From assembly GCA_016707605.1 (NCBI GenBank), contig JADJHJ010000006.1:310001-374000 (forward strand): DNA of 64,000 nt, given 5' to 3'. The notes beneath the pieces are model-generated. The model saw only the letters and a list, made by a program, of their open reading frames with translations, searched no databases and was not told where the DNA came from. The stretch's first letter is position 1; each line of letters opens with the position of its first letter. This document shows positions 36,186-45,330 of the stretch, piece after piece. Position numbers and translations under genes: made by a program. Source of the DNA: Candidatus Promineofilum glycogenicum (GTDB lineage Bacteria > Chloroflexota > Anaerolineae > Promineifilales > Promineifilaceae).

Positions 36186-37046
36186 CTAAGTCTCCAGGCG
36201 CACCAGGGTTGCCTCTGGCCCGGCCAGAACCTCGGCCGCCAGGGCGCGGTCGGCGGCATCGAAGCCCTGTTGTGCCCCGTCCGGCGATGCAAAGCTCACG
36301 CTTTCGCCTGGCGTGCGCGGGGAAAGGGGTTCGACCAAAGCGGCGACGAAGACAACGGTCAGCATGGGTCGAGCGGCGGCCAAAGTGATGAGCCGGGGGA
36401 TGGGCCGGTGGCCGTTTTGGTCAAGCCGCAACGTCTGTTGCAATTGTTCGGCTGTCGCCCACGGCGCTTCGTTGGGGCCGACGGCCGCGGCCGGCAAGCG
36501 CCACGGCCCGGCTGGGTCACTGCGCGTCCAGACGACTTGGCCGCGACTGTCGTAGGCCACCAGCCGCGTCGTGGCCGCCCAATCCACCGCCTCAGCCGTG
36601 TCTACTCTCCGCTCCCCCCGCCAGCGCGCCCCCCGCCAGCGCGCCCCCCGCCCGCCGCCCAGTCGCGCCATGACCGCCGGCCCGCCGGCGTGATGCAGCG
36701 CGTCGTCCAGTTGGCGGCGATGGACGGCGCTGAGGCCGCGCGGCAGGGGCTGGGGGTCGAAGAAGCCGGCCGGCGGCTGCCCCGCCGGCGGCGGCAACTC
36801 GCCACCACGGAGGGCGCAACGGAAGGCCAGGGTGAGAGTATTTCCGCCGCTAAGGTACAGGCCGACGAGGCGAACGGGCAATACGTAGAGGCCGGTACTC
36901 TCTCGAAAGGCGCGGGCCAGCGTCTCGGCCGGTGACTCGCCCGGCCCCAGAGAGCGGCTGACGGGCCTGAGCGCCCGCGCTCCTAACCGCTGCAAAAGCG
37001 CCCGGCCCGTTTGGTCGGTCAGAAAACCGGCAATAGTAACGCGCAT
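36186..37046 (-). CDS. Degenerate tandem-Nudix-like protein
   Basis: 286 residues. The first half looks like a Nudix fold: AGFLTDQTGRALLQRLGARA, then the box-like GPGESPAETLARAFRESTGL. The key R-E-x-x-E-E-x-G is reduced to R-E-S-T-G, so metal binding should be lost. After a G/R/W-rich linker (GARWRGARWRGERR, a DNA microrepeat) the second half (RLVAYDSRGQVVWTRSDPAG, ARPMLTVVFVAALVEPL) again resembles a Nudix core without the box. It probably binds rather than hydrolyses a nucleotide. Fold call is an inference. Confidence 0.5.
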   Translation of the reverse strand: MRVTIAGFLTDQTGRALLQRLGARALRPVSRSLGPGESPAETLARAFRESTGLYVLPVRLVGLYLSGGNTLTLAFRCALRGGELPPPAGQPPAGFFDPQPLPRGLSAVHRRQLDDALHHAGGPAVMARLGGGRGARWRGARWRGERRVDTAEAVDWAATTRLVAYDSRGQVVWTRSDPAGPWRLPAAAVGPNEAPWATAEQLQQTLRLDQNGHRPIPRLITLAAARPMLTVVFVAALVEPLSPRTPGESVSFASPDGAQQGFDAADRALAAEVLAGPEATLVRLET

Positions 37047-37376
37047 TGTAATACTTCTCCGCTAAAGTAATGAGCGTGACGGCTTTCCTGAGTAATTTGT
37101 GTGTTGCCGTAGTCTAGCAAAGCTCCGTCACGTCTAGGTCAATAGAATAGTGGTCGGGTAGCCAAACCGTGCGGTCGTCGCCCCACGTCCGCCTTCACAT
37201 CACTGACCGATTAGCCCTGGCCCTGATGCTCCTATTCTATCACCGGTGTCGATGAACACACCGGCTCTCCGTTGGTACCAAATCTCATATTTGGCGCGTA
37301 GTACATCGTACTACTTCAGGCGGCGATCCCAGCCTAGCGTCGTGACGCGTCGCCGCATTTGGGGTGAAAACAGGAG
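37047..37376. promoter_or_regulatory. Divergent intergenic region with several dyads
   Basis: 330 bp between the Nudix-like gene and the first beta-helix gene. It holds a perfect GTAGTAC-ATC-GTACTAC dyad (37298-37314), CCAAAT-CTCAT-ATTTGG (37278-37294) and a CCGGTGT ... ACACCGG dyad near 37242-37263. These are candidate operators. GAAAACAGGAG lies just before ATG 37377 as a possible ribosome-binding site. No gene is seen. Confidence 0.5.
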
Positions 37377-38867
37377 ATGAGAGCAAAAACGTATCGTCTT
37401 GGGATTCTGTTCAGTACGCTGGTCATGCTGTTGTTGGCCAACGTCGTTCTGGCCGATGATGGCCAGGGGTCAAATAGCGCCCTGGCGCCGATGATCGCCA
37501 ATGCCAATCCGTGCACGGTGGTCGTCAATGCCGGTCAGTCGATTCAAACGGCGGCGGCCAAGGCCACCGGCAACGCGGTTGTCTGCGTGCGCGCCGGCGT
37601 CTATAGCGAGCAGGTCAAGCTGAAAGCCAAGAACGCGGGCATCACGCTGATGTCCTATCCGGGGGAGACGGCGATCATCGACGGCCGGTATGTGGTGCCG
37701 GCGGTGACAGCCAAGAACGGCACCCCGCCGCTCATCCTGGTCGATGGGGAGAACATCACCGTTGACGGCTTCGAGGTGCGCAACTCGGCCGCGCGCGGCG
37801 TCACGGTCAGCAAGTCGAACGTGATCGTGCGCAACATGGTCGTCCGCGACAACCGGGGCATCGGTATCCTCATCAGCAGCGCCACGAGCATCAATATCCG
37901 TAACGTGTTGATCGAGAACAACATCGTCCACAATAACAACCTCAAGAACATCAACGGCGCCGTCGGCGGCAACGCTCTGGTGTTCATCCAGGCCGAGAAT
38001 AGCACGGCCCGCGGCAACCGCGTCTCGCACAACTATGGCGAGGGACTGGTGGCCGGGCGGTTCACGCGCAACATCGTGCTCGAGGACAACACCACCTATG
38101 ACAACCGCGGCGCGAACCTGTACGTGGTCAACAGCATCAACCCGGTCATTCGGCGCAACTTCATCTTTTGCACCAATGATCCCATCTCCTGGCGTGGCAG
38201 CGGCGGCACCTATCAGCCCGGCCCCGGCCTCCAACTGCGCGACGAGAGCTTCAAAAAAGCGCAGCCTCCGGCCAGCTCCGGCCAGGTGATCGTCAACAAC
38301 ATCGTCGTTGGCTGTGGCACGAACTTTGGCGTCTCGTCGCAGATCGCCGGCGGCGGGCTGAACAACGCCATTGTGGCCAACAACTCGTTCATCAACGCCC
38401 GCAGCGTCAGTGGCGACGGGGCCAACAACATCGAGTTTGACGGCCGCGCCGCCTTCAAGAACACACGCTTCAGCAATAACCTGATCGTGCAGACCGTGCC
38501 CGGGACGATCGCGCGCGTCCAGTATGCGACCGGCACGCCCGACCTGTCGAGCTTCACAGTGAGTAACAACCTCTATACCAAGGCTCCAGCCAACGGCTGG
38601 GTGAGCAGCGAGCCGGGGCGCATCGTCGCCGATGCGCGACTGGTCAATCCGACCATGCCCTCGATGTCGGCCCTGCCCACGCCCGCCGGCTACGCCTTGC
38701 AGTCCAACTCGCCGGCTGTCGATAGCGGCGCCACTCTGTCGCAGGTCACGGATGACTTCTTCAAGACGGTGCGCAATGGCGCGCTCGACATCGGCGCGGA
38801 TGAGCTTGGCGGTAGCACGACGTTCGGTGTCCTGACCGAGCCGCTATCCGTAGAGAACGGCGGCTAG
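37377..38867 (+). CDS. Secreted right-handed beta-helix protein
   Basis: 496 residues with a signal peptide (LFSTLVMLLLANVVLA, about residues 11-26). The body opens with CTVVVNAGQSIQTAAAKATG and VRAGVYSEQVKLKAKNAGIT, the start of a DUF1565/pectate-lyase-like helix. It continues with repeated rungs such as NVIVRNMVVRDNRGIGILIS and NIVLEDNTTYDNRGANLYVV. The end has SPAVDSGATL and LDIGADELGG, typical for such helices. Probably an extracellular polysaccharide-binding or -cleaving protein. The paralogue at 39066 shares many rungs (GEGLVAGRFTRNIVLEDN). Confidence 0.85.
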   Translation: MRAKTYRLGILFSTLVMLLLANVVLADDGQGSNSALAPMIANANPCTVVVNAGQSIQTAAAKATGNAVVCVRAGVYSEQVKLKAKNAGITLMSYPGETAIIDGRYVVPAVTAKNGTPPLILVDGENITVDGFEVRNSAARGVTVSKSNVIVRNMVVRDNRGIGILISSATSINIRNVLIENNIVHNNNLKNINGAVGGNALVFIQAENSTARGNRVSHNYGEGLVAGRFTRNIVLEDNTTYDNRGANLYVVNSINPVIRRNFIFCTNDPISWRGSGGTYQPGPGLQLRDESFKKAQPPASSGQVIVNNIVVGCGTNFGVSSQIAGGGLNNAIVANNSFINARSVSGDGANNIEFDGRAAFKNTRFSNNLIVQTVPGTIARVQYATGTPDLSSFTVSNNLYTKAPANGWVSSEPGRIVADARLVNPTMPSMSALPTPAGYALQSNSPAVDSGATLSQVTDDFFKTVRNGALDIGADELGGSTTFGVLTEPLSVENGG

Positions 38868-38927
38868 CTAATCGACCATCCGGCAGCACCACTATCCCGG
38901 CGGCGATGATCCATCGCCGCGGTCGCC

Positions 38928-38958
38928 AAGGGTCAGGTAGTTCGACTACCTGACCCTT
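38928..38958 (+). terminator. Perfect hairpin after the first beta-helix gene
   Basis: AAGGGTCAGGTAGT-TCG-ACTACCTGACCCTT, a 14-bp perfect stem. No long T-tract follows, so it may be a processing hairpin or a family E relative (shared GGTCAGGTAG) rather than a classic terminator. Confidence 0.6.
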
Positions 38959-39065
38959 TGCTGTCAATTGGGCCATTGTAGTGGACGCTGTAATGAAGAT
39001 TGTAAGTCATGGCGGTTAGGCTCAAACTGGCTGATTATCGTCCTGTGTCGGGAAGAGGGTGAGAG

Positions 39066-42000
39066 ATGAGCGCAAAACGTGCCGGTTCCACAGTTATTCT
39101 TCTGTTACTGCTATCACTGGGGTCTATGTCGCGCGCTCGGGTCAGTTCCGCCCAGGGGCCACTCGATGCCAACGCCTGTCAGATCACCGTCGAGCCGGGA
39201 GGGTCGATCCAGGCCGCGATTAACGCCGCGGCTAACGACACCGTGATCTGCGTGCGCGGTGGCATTTACAACGAGACCATCACCGTCGCCGCCGCCAAGA
39301 CGGGTTTGACAATCATGGCCTACCCGGGCGAGTCGCCCATCATCGACGGCCAGAAGCTGCTGCCCGGTGGCTCGGCCAGCATGCGCTTCCGCTCGCTGGT
39401 AGAGATCATGGGCCAGGGCACGATCTTCGACGGCTTCGAGGTGCGTTACTCCAGCGCGCGCGGGGTGGAGGTGGGCGGCAATGATGTGATCGTCCGCAAC
39501 ACCATCATCCACGACAACTGGAACCTGGGCTTGCTGGTGCGCGGCGTGGACGAGAATAGCCTCGTCAGCGGCGTGCTGGCCGAGAACAACCAGGTCTACA
39601 GCAATCTGCGCAAGGTGCGCCACGTCCCGGTCATCTATCGCGGTGAACGGATCGGCGCCGGCCCAACCGACTGGCTATTCGACCCCGAGCTGCTCTGGGA
39701 CAACCCGTATTGGACGGGGGCAGAGGCCGATATGCCCGATTCGGCGCTCAACGCCATCGCCATGACGTTCAACGACGACGGCCGCACCGCGCGCATCTAT
39801 GCCAGCTCGGCGCGCACCACGCGCGAGGGGCACATCAGCGCGGCGTTCAGCGCCAGCGGCCAGCCCTTTGACTACACCGGCCGCGACCTGCTCTTCTTCG
39901 AGCCGGCGACCAACAAGTGGACCTACTACTTCGATGGCGCGGCTCTGGCCGGGCTTGACACCACGACCGTCATCGACGCCTTTCAGATCGACGGCTCAAT
40001 CCCGACGGAGAGCCTGCCCTGCCCACAGTGCGCGCCCATCGTCATGAGCTTCGCCACGCCCATCCAGTTAACCATCGCCGGCGCGTCGCAGACGATTGGC
40101 CCCAGCGACCTGGTGCGCTTTTCGCCCACGGCCGTCAGCGCCGGCAACGTCATCACCGCCGGCAACTTCACTCTAGAACGGACGGCAAGCGCCATGGGGC
40201 TGCCCGCGGACGCCAACATCGACGCCCTCGACCGCACGCCCGACGGCCGGCAGCTCATGAGCTTCGCCGCCGATCTGACGCTGGGGGGGCAGACGTTCAG
40301 TAACGAAGACCTCATCGCCTATGACGCTCTGGCCGGCACGTGGACGCTGTACTTCGACGGCAATCAGATCCCCTTCAATCCCTTCCCCGACGACCTGACC
40401 GCCGCCTGGCTCGACCGTGACGGCCACATCTACATCAGCGGCGACCCCGTGGGCGGCAGCGCACTGACATTCCTGTTTGCCGAAGACAGCATTGGACGCG
40501 GCAACGTCATCTACAACAACTACGGCGAAGGGCTGGTGGCCGGTCGTCGCACGCGAAACATCACCCTGGAAGACAACATTGCCTACGACAACGACCACGC
40601 CAGCATTTATCTCAACAACACGGTCAATCCGCTGGTACAGCGCAACATCGTCTTCTGTTCGGAAGACCGCGAATTCTGGACCAAAGGAAACACACCCGAT
40701 TATCGAGCCGGCATTGGCCTGATGCTGCGCGATGAGGATTTCGTCCCCATGCCGCCGCCAAGTTCGGGGCAGGTCATCATCAACAACATCGTCACCGGTT
40801 GCAGCACGAACTTCGGTGTGGCCACGCAACGGCCCGGCGGCGGCCTGAACAATGGGCTGGTGGCCCATAACGTCTTCATCAACAGCCGCGCCGACGACCC
40901 CGACGCCGCCGATAACGTCACCTTCGGCGGTGGCGCTTCCTATGCCAATTCACAGTTCGTCAACAACATGATCGTCCAGACCGTCCCCGGCGCGCTAACG
41001 CTGATCCAGGGTTTCCCCAATACCTCATCGCTGACTGTGTCCAACAACCTCTACTCCGCGACGCCGGCCAACTGGTTTCCCAGCGAAAGTGGTCGGGTGG
41101 TGGGCGATCCGCTGTTCGTCAACGGCATCCCGCCGCTGCCGACTCTGGCCGCGCCGCCCGACCCGGCCGACTTCCGCCTGCGCTACAACTCGCCCGCCCG
41201 CGACGCCGGGCTGGCGCTGGCCGAGGTGTTGACCGACTTCTTCGGCCATAGTCGCACCGGCCACGGCTCACCCGACATCGGCCTGGACGAACTGCCCCAC
41301 GTGGGCGAGATCATCATCGTCCAGGAGACGACGCCGGCCGGGGCCAACCAGGCCTTCACCTACACCGCCAGCTACACTCCCGACCCGTTCCAATTGAGCG
41401 ACGGCCAGCAGCACGCATCCGGCGTCTTGCCCGCCGGCGTCCACAGCGTGTCGGTGGCCGACGTGGCCGGCTGGACGACGACCGCTATCTGCGACGACGG
41501 CTCGTCGCCGGACGCCATCGACCTCGCCCCGGGCGAGACCGTCACCTGCACCTTCCACAGCACGCGGGCGACGCAACTGACCGTCACCAACGCCACCACG
41601 CCCGCCAACACCGCGCAACTGTTCGACTTCAACCTGACACCGGGCGAAGCGTTCCAACTGGGCGGCGGCGATAGCCGCACCTTCGACCTGACGCCCGGTA
41701 GCTACGCCTTGAGCGCGGCCACGCCCGCCGGCTGGCAGCAGACCAGCGCCACCTGTGACAACGGCGACCCGCTCAGCGCCATCGTCCTCGAGGCGGGCGA
41801 CGCGGTGACCTGCGCCATCAGCTATCGCCAACTCGGCCGCATCGTCGTCACCAAGCAGACGCTACCCGACGGCACGACGGCGACGTTCAACTTCACTCCC
41901 AGCTACGGCGACGCCTTCACCCTGGGCGACGGCCAACAAAACACGGCCAACGACCTGACGCCCGGCAGCTACAGCGTGGCCGAGACGCTGCCCGCCGGCT

Positions 42001-43679
42001 GGGCCCAGGTCAGCGCCACGTGCGACGACGGCTCCGCGCCGGCGGCTATCGCTCTGGGCGCGGGCGAGACGGTCACGTGCGCCTTCGTCAACGCCCGGCT
42101 GGAGCTGGCCGTGACCAAGACGCCGACGCCCAACCAGGTGACGACGCCGGGCGGCAACGTGACCTTCGCCGTGGCCGTCACCAACAGCGGCCAGGCCGAG
42201 GTGACGCTGACCGCCCTGAGCGACTCCATCTATGGCAACGTGGCCAACGCGGGCAACGCGGCCCTGGTGAGCACCACCTGCGCCCTGCCGCAAATGTTGC
42301 CCCCCGGCGACGGCTACACTTGCGCCTTCACCGCCCACGTCGGCGGCGCGGCCGGCGCGGTGCATCGCAACACCCTGACGGCCACGGCCGGCGGCCCCGG
42401 CGGCACGTCGGTCAGCGCCGCGGCCGAGGCGACGGTCAACGTCGTCGCCGCGCCGACCGGCCGCATCATCGTCGCCAAAGTGACCAACCCGGCCAACTCG
42501 CCCGGCTCCTTCGCCTTCAGCGCCAGCTATGACGCCGACGGCTTTGCGCTGAGCCACGGCGGCAGCAACGACTCCGGCCCCCTGCCGTCGGGCGCAACCT
42601 ACAGCGTCAGCGAGAGCGTGCCCACCGGCTGGACGCTGGCCAGCGCCACGTGCAGCGACGGCAGTAGCCCATCGGCCATCGCCCTGGGCGCGGGCGAGAC
42701 GGTCACGTGCACCTTCACCAACCAGCGCCTCACCTCCGGGCCGACGGCGACGATCTATGTCACGACCGCCGCCGCCGGCTCGGTCGGCGGCATTGCCTAT
42801 GCCGTGGGCGACATCCTGGCCTACAACGGCCTGACCGGCGTGTGGTCGATGGTCTTCGACGGCTCCGACGTGGGCTGGACGAAGGGCATCGGCGACTTCG
42901 AGTTTCTATCCGACGGTTCGCTGCTGCTGACCACCAACTTGCGCTTCCCCGTCGGCACGGGCGCGGCACGCTTCACGCTGGAGACGCAGGACATCGCCCG
43001 CTTCGTGCCCACCAGTATGGGGACGACGACGGCCGGCTCGTTCGCGCTCTACTTCGACGGTTCCGACGTGCTGCTGTCTACCGCCGCCGAACGCATTGAC
43101 GCCCTGGCCCGCAAGCCCGACGGCACGCTGCTCATCAGCACTTCCGGCAAGGCATCGGTCAAGAACGGCGCGGCAACGGTGGCGGGCGAGGACGAGGACT
43201 TGCTGGCCTTCCAGCCGAGCAGCCTGGGCAACAACACCGCCGGCACGTGGAGCCTGAGCAACGGCTTCGACGGCTCGCTGGTGACTGGTATGACCGCCGA
43301 AAACGTCAACGGGGCGTGGTACAACCCGGCCACCGGCGACCTCTACCTGACGCTGACCAGCGCCTTCAACGTCGGCGGCGTAGCCGGCAACCAGAAGCAG
43401 GTGCTAAAACTAACCCCGGCCCGCGTGGCCTCCCTCTACTGGAACGCGCCGGCCAATGGCTATAACGGGGCTATCGACGGCCTGGCCATCGTGCCGAGAG
43501 GGAGCCAGGGCAGAGAAAGCCCCCCGCCCCCGGGAGAGGGGGGCGACGGGAATTCTGTCTGTCTCTGGGCCTTCACTCCCCATCCACCATCGCCCGCGCA
43601 ATCGCATTGTGGCGGCGCAAATGCGGCTCCAGGTCAACGGTGGTCAGTTGCCCGTCTTGCACGACGACCCGGCCGTTGA
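39066..43679 (+). CDS. Giant secreted beta-helix protein with inserted domain, prealbumin-like repeats and a read-through tail
   Basis: 1537 residues. The signal peptide is followed by a beta-helix like the one at 37377. Between residues about 185 and 462 (39619-40450) a domain rich in LLFFEPATNKWTYYFDG and LIAYDALAGTWTLYFDG motifs is inserted. The helix then resumes at GGSALTFLFAEDSIGRGNVI. From about residue 745 there are four repeats of about 85 residues (RIIVAKVTNPANSPGSFAFS ... ALGAGETVTCTFTN), prealbumin/SpaA-like, with one DUF11-like domain (KTPTPNQVTTPGGNVTFAVA). The C-terminal domain repeats the inserted type (DILAYNGLTGVWSMVFDGSD). After IDGLAIVP a family G repeat replaces the stop, so the last 40-60 residues overlap the deaminase gene antisense. 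Confidence 0.85.
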   Translation: MSAKRAGSTVILLLLLSLGSMSRARVSSAQGPLDANACQITVEPGGSIQAAINAAANDTVICVRGGIYNETITVAAAKTGLTIMAYPGESPIIDGQKLLPGGSASMRFRSLVEIMGQGTIFDGFEVRYSSARGVEVGGNDVIVRNTIIHDNWNLGLLVRGVDENSLVSGVLAENNQVYSNLRKVRHVPVIYRGERIGAGPTDWLFDPELLWDNPYWTGAEADMPDSALNAIAMTFNDDGRTARIYASSARTTREGHISAAFSASGQPFDYTGRDLLFFEPATNKWTYYFDGAALAGLDTTTVIDAFQIDGSIPTESLPCPQCAPIVMSFATPIQLTIAGASQTIGPSDLVRFSPTAVSAGNVITAGNFTLERTASAMGLPADANIDALDRTPDGRQLMSFAADLTLGGQTFSNEDLIAYDALAGTWTLYFDGNQIPFNPFPDDLTAAWLDRDGHIYISGDPVGGSALTFLFAEDSIGRGNVIYNNYGEGLVAGRRTRNITLEDNIAYDNDHASIYLNNTVNPLVQRNIVFCSEDREFWTKGNTPDYRAGIGLMLRDEDFVPMPPPSSGQVIINNIVTGCSTNFGVATQRPGGGLNNGLVAHNVFINSRADDPDAADNVTFGGGASYANSQFVNNMIVQTVPGALTLIQGFPNTSSLTVSNNLYSATPANWFPSESGRVVGDPLFVNGIPPLPTLAAPPDPADFRLRYNSPARDAGLALAEVLTDFFGHSRTGHGSPDIGLDELPHVGEIIIVQETTPAGANQAFTYTASYTPDPFQLSDGQQHASGVLPAGVHSVSVADVAGWTTTAICDDGSSPDAIDLAPGETVTCTFHSTRATQLTVTNATTPANTAQLFDFNLTPGEAFQLGGGDSRTFDLTPGSYALSAATPAGWQQTSATCDNGDPLSAIVLEAGDAVTCAISYRQLGRIVVTKQTLPDGTTATFNFTPSYGDAFTLGDGQQNTANDLTPGSYSVAETLPAGWAQVSATCDDGSAPAAIALGAGETVTCAFVNARLELAVTKTPTPNQVTTPGGNVTFAVAVTNSGQAEVTLTALSDSIYGNVANAGNAALVSTTCALPQMLPPGDGYTCAFTAHVGGAAGAVHRNTLTATAGGPGGTSVSAAAEATVNVVAAPTGRIIVAKVTNPANSPGSFAFSASYDADGFALSHGGSNDSGPLPSGATYSVSESVPTGWTLASATCSDGSSPSAIALGAGETVTCTFTNQRLTSGPTATIYVTTAAAGSVGGIAYAVGDILAYNGLTGVWSMVFDGSDVGWTKGIGDFEFLSDGSLLLTTNLRFPVGTGAARFTLETQDIARFVPTSMGTTTAGSFALYFDGSDVLLSTAAERIDALARKPDGTLLISTSGKASVKNGAATVAGEDEDLLAFQPSSLGNNTAGTWSLSNGFDGSLVTGMTAENVNGAWYNPATGDLYLTLTSAFNVGGVAGNQKQVLKLTPARVASLYWNAPANGYNGAIDGLAIVPRGSQGRESPPPPGEGGDGNSVCLWAFTPHPPSPAQSHCGGANAAPGQRWSVARLARRPGR
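43499..43550. repeat. Family G-like palindrome at the end of the giant beta-helix gene
   Basis: GCCCCCCGCCCCCGGGAGAG followed by GGGGGCGACGGG. It sits where the native stop of the beta-helix gene should be. Confidence 0.55.
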
Positions 43680-44970
43680 TGACCGACCAGTCCACCCGCG
43701 ACGGGTGGCAGAAGACGACCGCCGCCAGCGGGTCGTGCCACGCCCCGGCGTAGGCCACGCGATTGAGATTCACGGCGATGAAGTCGGCGCTCATACCGGG
43801 GGCCAGTTGGCCGATGTCGTCGCGCCCCAGCACGGCCGCCCCGCCGCGCGTGCCGATCGCCAGCGCCTCGCGGGCCGACATGGCCCCGGCCGCGCCGGCA
43901 AAGCCGCCCCGCCCGCCCGGCGCTTCGCTCAGGTAGCGGTCGGGGGCGACGCGCTGCAATAGCATCGCCTGGCGCGCCTCGCCCAGCAGGTGGCCGCCGT
44001 CGTTGCTGGCCGAGCCGTCAACGCCCAGCCCCACCGGCGCGCCCGCCCGCCGCAAGTCCAGCACGTAGCAGATGCCGCTGGCCAGGCGCATGTTGCTGCT
44101 GGGGCAGTGGGCCACGCCGGTGCCCGTGCGGCCGAACAGGGCGATCTCCTCGTGGCTCATGTGGACGCAATGGGCGTGCCACACGTCGTCGCCCGTCCAG
44201 CCCAGCGACTCGACGTAGGGGACAGGACGCTGCCCGAACGTCTCCAGGCAGAACGCCTCCTCCTCGATCGTCTCCGCCAAGTGGGTGTGCAGCCGCACGC
44301 CGTAGGCGCGGGCCAGCGCGGCCGATTCGCGCATCAGGTCGGGCGTGACGGAGAAGGGGGAGCAGGGGGCCAGCACGACGCGGGTCATGGCGTGGCGGCC
44401 GGCGTCGTGGTAGGTCTCGATCAGCCGGCGGCTGTCGCGCAGGATGAACGCCTCATCCTCGGTGACGCGATCGGGCGGCAGCCCGCCCTGGCTCTCGCCC
44501 AGCGACATGGAGCCGCGGGCGGCGTGGAAGCGCACACCCAGCTCGGCCGCAGCGCGAATCTGGCTGTCCAGGGTGCAGTCGTTGGGGTAGATGTAGAGAT
44601 GGTCGCTGCTGGTGGTGCAGCCCGACAGGGCCAGCTCGGCCAGCCCGGTGATGGTGCTGACGTAGATTGCCTCGTCGGTCAGATTGGCCCAGATGGGGTA
44701 GAGCGTCTTCAGCCAGGTGAAGAGGTCGGCGTCCTGGGCGATGACGCGGGTCAGGCTTTGGTAGAGGTGATGGTGGGTGTTGACCAGGCCGGGCAGGACG
44801 ACGTGGTCGCGCAGGTCGAGGACGGTGTCGGCCGTGGGCGGCAGCTCGGCCGTCGGCCCGACCTGTTCGATGACGTTGTCGCGCACGAACAGCCCGCCGC
44901 CGGCGATCTCCCGCCGCGCGTCGTCCATTGTGGCCAGTACCAGGGCGTTCTTGACCAGTAGTGTACTCAT
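43573..44970 (-). CDS. 8-oxoguanine-deaminase-like amidohydrolase (TrzN/AtzB type)
   Basis: 465-residue zinc hydrolase of the cytosine/guanine-deaminase-like group. Motifs: VLPGLVNTHHHLYQSLTRVI (metal H-x-H), LSGCTTSSDHLYIYPND, SLGESQGGLPPD, RLHTHLAETIEEEAFC, VWHAHCVHMSHEEI, VAHCPSSNMRLASG and VGLGVDGSASNDGG. The SSDHLYIYP and SNDGGHL segments are those I associate with 8-oxoguanine deaminase; hydroxyatrazine-type activity is the alternative. ATG 44970 is preferred to the TTG at 44973. Its 3' end is overlapped antisense by the giant beta-helix frame. Confidence 0.82.
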   Translation of the reverse strand: MSTLLVKNALVLATMDDARREIAGGGLFVRDNVIEQVGPTAELPPTADTVLDLRDHVVLPGLVNTHHHLYQSLTRVIAQDADLFTWLKTLYPIWANLTDEAIYVSTITGLAELALSGCTTSSDHLYIYPNDCTLDSQIRAAAELGVRFHAARGSMSLGESQGGLPPDRVTEDEAFILRDSRRLIETYHDAGRHAMTRVVLAPCSPFSVTPDLMRESAALARAYGVRLHTHLAETIEEEAFCLETFGQRPVPYVESLGWTGDDVWHAHCVHMSHEEIALFGRTGTGVAHCPSSNMRLASGICYVLDLRRAGAPVGLGVDGSASNDGGHLLGEARQAMLLQRVAPDRYLSEAPGGRGGFAGAAGAMSAREALAIGTRGGAAVLGRDDIGQLAPGMSADFIAVNLNRVAYAGAWHDPLAAVVFCHPSRVDWSVINGRVVVQDGQLTTVDLEPHLRRHNAIARAMVDGE

Positions 44971-44990
44971 CAAAGGCTCCTTGAGTTATG

Positions 44991-45107
44991 TGGCACAGGA
45001 TTCTTATCCTGTGCGCTCGGCCAGCACAGGCAGCGTGCGCTGGGCCAGGACACAGGATAAGAACCCTGTGCGCTTGGGCCAGGACACAGGATAAGAATCC
45101 TGTGCCA
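44991..45107. repeat. Family F palindromes (CACAGGATAAGAATCCTGTG), three copies
   Basis: Three 20-bp-class palindromes in tandem: CACAGGATTCTTATCCTGTG, CACAGGATAAGAACCCTGTG and CACAGGATAAGAATCCTGTG. They are separated by CGCTCGGCCAG/CGCTTGGGCCAG-type spacers. Two more copies lie at 51.05-51.14 kb. Confidence 0.85.
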
Positions 45108-45144
45108 CAAAAGCATGGCGGCTGACGATGCTATAAGCTTCTCT

Positions 45145-45174
45145 TTGGCAAGCCCGCGCCACCTGCGCTATAAT
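45145..45174 (+). promoter_or_regulatory. Promoter of tRNA-Leu
   Basis: TTGGCA (45145-45150), 18-bp spacer, TATAAT (45169-45174), 16 bases before the mature tRNA 5' end. It may also serve trigger factor by read-through. Confidence 0.7.
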
Positions 45175-45190
45175 ATCACAATGCTCTAAA

Positions 45191-45272
45191 GGGGATGTGG
45201 CGGAACTGGCAGACGCGCATGACTTAGAATCATGTGCCGCAAGGCGTGTGGGTTCAAGTCCCTCCATCCCCA
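45191..45272 (+). tRNA. tRNA-Leu (anticodon TAG)
   Basis: The 7-bp acceptor stem GGGGATG/CATCCCC, D-arm GGCGGAACTGGCAGACGC, anticodon stem CATGA/TCATG around loop CTTAGAA (anticodon TAG, reads CTA), a class II variable arm and T-loop GGTTCAAGTCC all fit. The discriminator is A, as for leucine. CCA is not encoded. Confidence 0.93.
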
Positions 45273-45283
45273 CTTTTCAACTC

Positions 45284-45315
45284 AAAGCGTTGCGCGTCAG
45301 CAACGCTTTTTCTTT
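45284..45315 (+). terminator. Intrinsic terminator after tRNA-Leu
   Basis: AAAGCGTTGC-GCGTCA-GCAACGCTTTTTCTTTC: a 10-bp stem and T-rich tail, 12 bases past the tRNA and 15 bases before the trigger factor start. It probably limits read-through into tig. Confidence 0.75.
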
Positions 45316-45330
45316 CATGAGGTAAGTTCC

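Noticed and set aside
44991..45107. tRNA-associated attachment site for an integrated element
   Set aside because: The palindromes recur at 51 kb away from any insertion, and no duplicated tRNA 3' end was found.
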